Assembly (NCBI GenBank): GCA_966250335.1
Contig: CBINGZ010000062.1
Span: 1 to 20,155 of the forward strand
DNA from: OLB7 sp966250335
GTDB lineage: Bacteria > Bacteroidota > Ignavibacteria > OLB7
DNA length: 20,155 bases
Direction: 5' to 3'
Shown here: positions 15,474 through 20,155 of the stretch, in pieces
How the letters are laid out: each line of letters opens with the position of its first letter
Position numbering within the stretch: the stretch's first letter is position 1
Notes under the pieces: generated by a model
What the model was told of the DNA's origin: nothing
Seen by the model: only the letters and a program-made list of their open reading frames with translations
The model's database searches: none
Position numbers and translations under genes: made by a program

Positions 15474-15704
15474 ACCGATCAAGCCGAATAGGATGAGCGC
15501 CGCGACGGCGCCGGAGGGCGCGGAGAGAGATATCGCGGCAGTCCGCAATATACCCGGCGCGGCTCTACGATCCCCGTCGGGAAACGGTTTATCACGTCTG
15601 CAAACGGCGCATTCTTTGTAAGTTCGCCCTGTAAGCTCACTACTTACTCTTCGTATTCCATTCAGATCCCGCCCGGGAACATCACAGGAGCAGAGCAGAA
15701 CACA

Positions 15705-16703
15705 ATGGCAACACGAATCGCAATCAACGGTTTCGGCCGGATCGGCCGTCTTGTCTTTCGGCATGCAATGGCTCGCAAGGGCGATTTCGATTTCGTCGGC
15801 ATCAACGATCTGACCGATGCCAGGACGCTCGCTCACCTGTTGAAATACGATTCGGTTCACGGCAAATATCCCGGCACGATCGAAGTGGAGGGGAACGACC
15901 TGATCGTCGACGGCGACAAGATCACGATCAGCGCCGAGCGGAAGATCGAGGATCTGAAGTGGGGAGAGATCGACGTGGCGATCGAATCGACCGGCGTCTT
16001 CACCGACCGCGCCAGCCTGCAGCGCCATCTGAACAACGGCGCCAAGCGGGTGGTGCTGACCGCCCCGGCCAAGGATGAGATGGACGCCACGATCGTCCTC
16101 GGCGTCAACGACGACATCCTCACCCCCGATATGAAGATCCTCTCCAACGCGAGCTGCACCACCAACTGCCTGGCTCCGATGGTGAAGGTTCTGCTCGACA
16201 ACTTCGGGATCAGGAGCGGGTTCATGACCACGGTCCATTCCTACACCAACGACCAGAACATCCTCGACCTGCCGCACAAGGATCTCCGCCGCGCCCGCGC
16301 CGCCGCCGTCAATATCATCCCGACCTCGACCGGAGCCGCCAAGGCGCTCAGCCTGGTGATCCCGGAGGTGAAGGGGAAGCTGGACGGCATGGCGTTCCGC
16401 GTCCCGACCCCGGACGGCTCGGTGACCGACTTCACGGCGAGCCTGGAGAAGAGCGCCACGAAGGAAGAGATCAACGCGGCGTTCAAGGCGGCCGCCGCGA
16501 GCGGACCGCTGGCCGGCTTTCTGGAGTACAGCGACGAACCGCTCGTCAGCAGCGACATCGTCGGGAATCCCCACTCCTGCATCTTCGACTCCCTCTCCAC
16601 GATGGTCACGGGAGACCTCGTGAAGATCATGGGCTGGTACGACAACGAGTTCGGATACTCGCGCCGCATCGTCGACATGGTTCAGCGGATCGCCGCTCTC
16701 TAA
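15705..16703 (+). CDS. gap: Glyceraldehyde-3-phosphate dehydrogenase, type I
   Basis: 332 aa, typical length. It oxidises glyceraldehyde-3-phosphate to 1,3-bisphosphoglycerate with NAD+ in glycolysis and runs in reverse in gluconeogenesis. NGFGRIGR (8-15) is the dinucleotide-binding loop. Asp35 (GINDLTD) favours NAD over NADP. Cys151 in SNASCTTNCLAP is the nucleophile and His178 (TVHSYTNDQ) its partner. WYDNEFGYS (311-319) is the C-terminal signature. The ATG at 15705 is preceded by AGGAG, but 14 nt away, farther than usual. pgk follows on the same strand after a 96-bp spacer holding a perfect hairpin. Confidence 0.98.
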   Translation: MATRIAINGFGRIGRLVFRHAMARKGDFDFVGINDLTDARTLAHLLKYDSVHGKYPGTIEVEGNDLIVDGDKITISAERKIEDLKWGEIDVAIESTGVFTDRASLQRHLNNGAKRVVLTAPAKDEMDATIVLGVNDDILTPDMKILSNASCTTNCLAPMVKVLLDNFGIRSGFMTTVHSYTNDQNILDLPHKDLRRARAAAVNIIPTSTGAAKALSLVIPEVKGKLDGMAFRVPTPDGSVTDFTASLEKSATKEEINAAFKAAAASGPLAGFLEYSDEPLVSSDIVGNPHSCIFDSLSTMVTGDLVKIMGWYDNEFGYSRRIVDMVQRIAAL

Positions 16704-16714
16704 ATTCGCCGAAT

Positions 16715-16746
16715 GGTCGCGCCGCGATATGGATTGCGGCGCGACC
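16715..16746 (+). other. Perfect 11-bp hairpin between gap and pgk
   Basis: GGTCGCGCCGC (16715-16725) pairs exactly with GCGGCGCGACC (16736-16746) around a 10-nt loop (GATATGGATT), starting 12 nt after the gap stop. It is the longest perfect inverted repeat noticed in the window. No T-run follows, so it may be a factor-dependent or partial terminator, or an RNA-stability element giving different gap and pgk levels. Confidence 0.7.
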
Positions 16747-16799
16747 CGGTTATCCCGCCCCTCATCACGTCACAACCTCAACCCTCATTCCCCTCTCCG

Positions 16800-17987
16800 A
16801 TGCCTCAATCGATCGATACCCTTGACGTTTCCGGCAGGCGTGTCCTTGTCCGGGTCGACTTCAACGTGCCGCTGGACGAGAACGGCGGGATCACCGACGA
16901 CAAACGGATCACGGAGTCGCTGCCGACCATCAGGAAGCTGATCGAGGGGGGGGGACGGGTCGTCCTGATGTCGCATCTGGGACGCCCCAAGGGGGAACGG
17001 AAGGAGAAGTATTCGCTCCGCCCGGTCGCCGAACGGCTCTCCGAACTTCTGGAACAGGAAGTCCGACTGGCCCCCGACTGTATCGGATCGGAAACCGGGG
17101 AGATGGTCAGGGGGCTGAAGGATGGAGAGGTGCTGCTGCTGGAGAACCTCCGGTTCCACAAGGAGGAGGAGGCGAACGACGAGGAGTTCGCCCGAAAGCT
17201 CGCCGCGCCTGCCGACGTCTACGTGAACGACGCTTTCGGTACCGCGCACAGGGCACATGCCTCCACCGAGGCGGTGACCCGGTTCGTGCCGGTCAGGGCG
17301 GCCGGGTATCTGCTGCTGAAGGAGTTGAAATTTCTGGGGGATGCCGTCGCGCAGCCGGAGCGTCCCTTCGTCGCCATTCTCGGCGGCTCCAAGATCTCCG
17401 GCAAGATCGACGTGATCGACGCGCTCCTGGGGAAATGCGATGCGATACTTGTGGGAGGTGGAATGATGTTCACCTTCTTCAAGGCGCAGGGGAAGGAGAT
17501 CGGTTCATCGCTGGTCGAGGAGGAGAAGATCTCCGTTGCCGCGGGTATCCTTGAGGAGGCCGCCGCCCGGAACGTCAGGCTGCTGCTCCCCGTGGACGCG
17601 GTGATCGCCGACAGGTTCGCCGAGGATGCGGAGACGAAGATCTCCTCCACCGATGCCATCCCCTCCGGATGGATGGGGCTCGATATCGGCCCCGAGACCC
17701 GACGGATCTTCACCGGGGAGATCGTCTCCGCCAAGACCGTTGTCTGGAACGGACCGATGGGAGTCTTCGAGATGGAACCGTTCGCCGAGGGAACCCGCCG
17801 GGTGGCGCAGGCGATGGTCGAAGCCACGAAGGGGGGAGCGATCACCATCGTCGGCGGCGGCGATTCTGCGGCGGCGATCGCCGGGTTCGGGCTGGAGGAT
17901 CAGGTCTCGCACGTCTCGACGGGGGGAGGCGCCTCGCTGGAGTTTCTGGAAGGGAAGGAGCTTCCGGGAGTGACGGCGCTCGGTTGA
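16800..17987 (+). CDS. pgk: Phosphoglycerate kinase
   Basis: 395 aa from the ATG at 16800, the usual PGK length. It transfers phosphate from 1,3-bisphosphoglycerate to ADP in glycolysis, using the product of gap. Visible motifs in order are RVDFNVPLDENG near residue 18, SHLGRPKG, LLENLRF, the hinge and C-domain motif GGSKISGK, WNGPMGVFE, and the nucleotide-loop motif GGGDSAAAI. The frame extends back to an ATG at 16713, but that extension crosses the gap-pgk hairpin and reads as Pro-rich, non-family sequence, so the later start is chosen. No Shine-Dalgarno is visible. A run of nine G (16946-16954) encodes Gly residues early in the gene. A weak 5-bp hairpin (18003-18020) follows the stop. Confidence 0.97.
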   Translation: MPQSIDTLDVSGRRVLVRVDFNVPLDENGGITDDKRITESLPTIRKLIEGGGRVVLMSHLGRPKGERKEKYSLRPVAERLSELLEQEVRLAPDCIGSETGEMVRGLKDGEVLLLENLRFHKEEEANDEEFARKLAAPADVYVNDAFGTAHRAHASTEAVTRFVPVRAAGYLLLKELKFLGDAVAQPERPFVAILGGSKISGKIDVIDALLGKCDAILVGGGMMFTFFKAQGKEIGSSLVEEEKISVAAGILEEAAARNVRLLLPVDAVIADRFAEDAETKISSTDAIPSGWMGLDIGPETRRIFTGEIVSAKTVVWNGPMGVFEMEPFAEGTRRVAQAMVEATKGGAITIVGGGDSAAAIAGFGLEDQVSHVSTGGGASLEFLEGKELPGVTALG

Positions 17988-18089
17988 GCCGCTCTTACGA
18001 ATCGGCGCAAACATTCGCCGGAATCGGTCGTAGCCGTTCCTCATGAGATCGGTCGCGTCCCGGCCGGGTCATCCCGCTCACCCCTCTTT

Positions 18090-18116
18090 CCGGTCCCCCG
18101 GATCGGCGCGGACCGG
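18090..18116 (+). other. Hairpin upstream of the rhomboid gene
   Basis: CCGGTCC (18090-18096) and GGACCGG (18110-18116) form a perfect 7-bp stem with a 13-nt loop, about 100 nt after pgk and 90 nt before the rhomboid start. No T-run follows. It could end pgk transcription or structure the rhomboid leader. Confidence 0.35.
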
Positions 18117-18206
18117 GCACCGGGGGGCGAACAGGGCTGTTGGGATTACAAGAAGCATATCCCGACGGCGTCTCCTCACGGGACCGGATTACAAACGAAG
18201 TGAGCA

Positions 18207-19118
18207 ATGGCAACCTACGGCAACGGATATCAGCGTTTTTCAATGTTCCCCCCCGTGATCAGGTGGCTGATCGTGGCCAACGTCGCGATCTTCATCGTTG
18301 AGGCCCTGATCCTGCCGGGCCTGGCGGGGGGAACGATCGGTCCCAACAGATTCCCCATCACTCATGTCTACCTCGCGCTCTGGCCGATCGACACGGAGTA
18401 TTTCGGCGTCTGGCAGTACTTCACCTACATGTTCGAGCACGGGGGCTTCTCGCATCTCTTCCTGAACATGCTCGTTCTCTGGATGTTCGGCATCGAGCTG
18501 GAGCAGACCTGGGGGTCGAAGAAGTTTCTCATGTTCTACCTCGCCTGCGGGCTCGGCGCGGGGATCATCCATTCCCTCGTCACCCTCTTCATGGGACCGG
18601 GCGCTCCCACCGTCGGCGCGTCGGGAGCGATCATGGGGGTGAGCGTGGCGTTTGCCATGATGTTCCCGAACAGGATGGTCTACGCCTTCTTCTTCTTCCC
18701 GCTCCCGGCACGGCTGGCGATGATGCTCTTCATCGGCATCGATCTGGTGAGGGGTGTGCTCGGAGGTTCGGACATTGCCCACTTCGCCCACCTGGGGGGA
18801 GCGCTGATCGGCTTCCTTCTGCTGAAGACCGGCGGACTCTATCTGATGGGGGGCCCGTTCAAGAGGATGAAGCAGCAGGAGCAGCCCGGCATGGAGGCGT
18901 TCCGAACGGCGCCGCGACCGCAGGAGCCCGTATATTCGCGCGGCAACGTGATCGACGTGAACTTCCGCGAGGCGCCCCGTCACGCCGCTCCCCGGATGAA
19001 TTTCGGCGACGACCAGGCACGAATCGACGCGATCCTGGACAAGATCTCCCGTCAGGGCTATCAGAGTCTGACCGACGAGGAGAAGGCCGTGCTGATGAAC
19101 GCCAGCCGGCGGATGTAG
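18207..19118 (+). CDS. Rhomboid-family intramembrane serine protease
   Basis: 303 aa, about six membrane segments. Rhomboids cleave membrane-spanning substrates within the bilayer. The catalytic serine is Ser139 in GASGAIMG (137-144), the partner His195 lies in AHFAHLGGALIG, and HLFLNM (83-88, Asn87) is the oxyanion-side motif; TWGSKKFLMFY follows the L1 region. After the last helix (about 198-214) comes a basic linker, then a small tail (about 271-302, DAILDKISRQGYQSLTDEEKAVLMNAS) resembling the short C-terminal domain (DUF6576, recalled) of Bacteroidota/Chlorobiota rhomboids. The ATG at 18207 has only a poor upstream purine tract. It is 219 bp from pgk and probably has its own promoter. Substrates cannot be predicted. 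Confidence 0.93.
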   Translation: MATYGNGYQRFSMFPPVIRWLIVANVAIFIVEALILPGLAGGTIGPNRFPITHVYLALWPIDTEYFGVWQYFTYMFEHGGFSHLFLNMLVLWMFGIELEQTWGSKKFLMFYLACGLGAGIIHSLVTLFMGPGAPTVGASGAIMGVSVAFAMMFPNRMVYAFFFFPLPARLAMMLFIGIDLVRGVLGGSDIAHFAHLGGALIGFLLLKTGGLYLMGGPFKRMKQQEQPGMEAFRTAPRPQEPVYSRGNVIDVNFREAPRHAAPRMNFGDDQARIDAILDKISRQGYQSLTDEEKAVLMNASRRM

Positions 19119-19296
19119 CAGCGGCCGCGCACCCGGGTGTCCGATTGACAGCACGCGGGGATGGTGGCGATGGAGCGTCGAGGCGGTATTATGCACTCCC
19201 CTGATCGGGGACGCCGGACCGTACGGTCTTCCGAAAGGAGGGCCCCGACGGGACGGACGAGCCGGATGGAACAGTCAGCAACCCGAATTCGATATC

Positions 19297-20155
19297 ATGA
19301 ACAACAACGCTTTCGAGCTTCCGATAATCGGCCAGAACGGCAACGGCGCGACCGACGAGCAGCCGATCGCCACCGCCCCGTTCCGTCGGCGCCGCACCCG
19401 CCGGGTGATGCTCGGCTCCGTCCCGGTCGGCGGCGGATCGCCGATCTCCGTGCAGACGATGACCAAGACGAAGACCGGCGATGTGGAGGCCACGGTGGCC
19501 CAGATCAAACGGTGCGAGGAAGCCGGCGTCGACATCGTCCGCGTGACGGTGAACGACTGGGAGGCGGCCGAGGCGATCGGGGAGATCGTGCGGCAGGTGA
19601 AGGTGCCGATCGTGAGCGATATCCACTTCAACCATGTCTTCGCGCTGAAGGCGATCGAGGGGGGAGTGGCGAAGGTCCGGATCAACCCGGGAAATATCGG
19701 ATCGATCGACCGCATCCACCAGGTGCTCGGGGCGGCGAAGGATAAGAAGATCCCGATCCGGATCGGCGTCAACTCCGGCTCGCTGGAGGAGGATATCCTT
19801 GAGAAGTACGGCTATCCCACCGCCGAGGCGCTCTTCGAAAGTGCGATGCGCCACGCGAAGATCTGCGACGACTTCGGGTTCAATGATGTGATCATTTCGG
19901 TCAAGTCGACCGACGTGCGGCTGATGATCGAGGCGTACCGACTGATCGCCGAACGGACCGACTACCCGCTCCACCTTGGGGTGACCGAGGCGGGAACGAC
20001 CCGCGTCGGGACGATCAAGTCGGCGGTCGGGATCGGCACGCTGCTGGCGGAGGGGATCGGCGACACGATCCGCGTCTCCCTCACCGACGAGCCCGAGAAG
20101 GAGGTCGAGGTGGGAAAGGAGATCCTTCGCTCGCTCGGACTCGCCACCCGCGGCG
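19297..20155 (+). CDS. ispG: 4-hydroxy-3-methylbut-2-en-1-yl diphosphate synthase, partial (3' end beyond the window)
   Basis: The first 286 residues are present. IspG (GcpE) converts MEcPP to HMBPP in the MEP isoprenoid pathway using a [4Fe-4S] cluster. The TIM-barrel part is clear: PVGGGSPISVQTMTKTKTGD, VEATVAQIKRCEEAGVDIVRV, SDIHFNH, KVRINPGNIGS, GVNSGSLE, LHLGVTEAGT and the closing SLTDEPEKEVEVGKEIL. The layout is that of the short bacterial form without the large insert seen in plants and some Bacteroidota, as far as the window shows. The cluster-ligating cysteines are in the missing C-terminal domain. The start at 19297 was chosen because the family match begins about 35 residues later. 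The frame is open farther upstream, but without a convincing start. Confidence 0.95.
   Translation, partial: MNNNAFELPIIGQNGNGATDEQPIATAPFRRRRTRRVMLGSVPVGGGSPISVQTMTKTKTGDVEATVAQIKRCEEAGVDIVRVTVNDWEAAEAIGEIVRQVKVPIVSDIHFNHVFALKAIEGGVAKVRINPGNIGSIDRIHQVLGAAKDKKIPIRIGVNSGSLEEDILEKYGYPTAEALFESAMRHAKICDDFGFNDVIISVKSTDVRLMIEAYRLIAERTDYPLHLGVTEAGTTRVGTIKSAVGIGTLLAEGIGDTIRVSLTDEPEKEVEVGKEILRSLGLATRG

Noticed and set aside
15615..15648. Possible Bacteroidota promoter for gap: TTTG (15615-15618), 22-bp gap, TACTTACT (15641-15648)
   Set aside because: The second element shares only the TAnnT part of TAnnTTTG, too weak to list as a feature.
15474..16574. Upstream extension of the MBL-fold frame on the minus strand
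   Set aside because: It runs antisense through gap and has no family similarity; the metallo-hydrolase match begins at the Met encoded at 15473.
19145..19192. TTGACA (19145) and TATTAT (19187) before ispG as a sigma70-type promoter
   Set aside because: The two hexamers are 36 bp apart, far from the usual spacing of about 17 bp.

Overview
The window comes from a GC-rich bacterial chromosome. Four observations point to the FCB (Bacteroidota/Chlorobiota/Kapabacteria-like) side of the tree. (1) One secreted enzyme ends in a domain resembling the type A sorting domain of the type IX secretion system. (2) The rhomboid protease carries a C-terminal tail typical of Bacteroidota/Chlorobiota rhomboids. 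(3) Many start codons have no recognisable Shine-Dalgarno sequence. (4) The first gene is preceded by an exact match to the Bacteroidota -7 promoter box TAnnTTTG. The placement is an inference; there is no rRNA or marker tree here.

Layout. 1-104: six perfect 10-bp repeats running in from the left edge, then a promoter-like box. 105-1532 (+): a winged-helix/Fic protein whose core motif has Gln in place of the catalytic His. 1619-4154 (-): a secreted PNGase F-like amidase followed by a DUF2569-like membrane protein. 4287-8145 (-): a tight three-gene unit, transcribed as aminomuconate-semialdehyde-dehydrogenase-like ALDH, SAM methyltransferase, then group II PLP decarboxylase. 8330-9136 (+): a MscS-type channel, convergent with the next block. 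9192-15473 (-): MBL-fold hydrolase, Rieske protein, epoxyqueuosine reductase QueG and full-length PurL, probably read in that order. 15705-17987 (+): gap and pgk, separated by a perfect 11-bp hairpin. 18207-19118 (+): rhomboid protease. 19297 to the right edge (+): ispG, cut off before its iron-sulfur ligands.

Most of the window is core housekeeping: glycolysis (gap, pgk), purine synthesis (purL), tRNA queuosine (queG), isoprenoids (ispG) and osmotic protection (mscS). The accessory parts are the Fic locus with its repeat array, the PNGase F-like secreted enzyme, and the ALDH/methyltransferase/decarboxylase cassette, whose pathway is not evident. No CRISPR array, tRNA, rRNA, insertion sequence or phage gene was seen. 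No stretch longer than about 300 bases lacks a gene; the largest gaps are 15474-15704 and 17988-18206.
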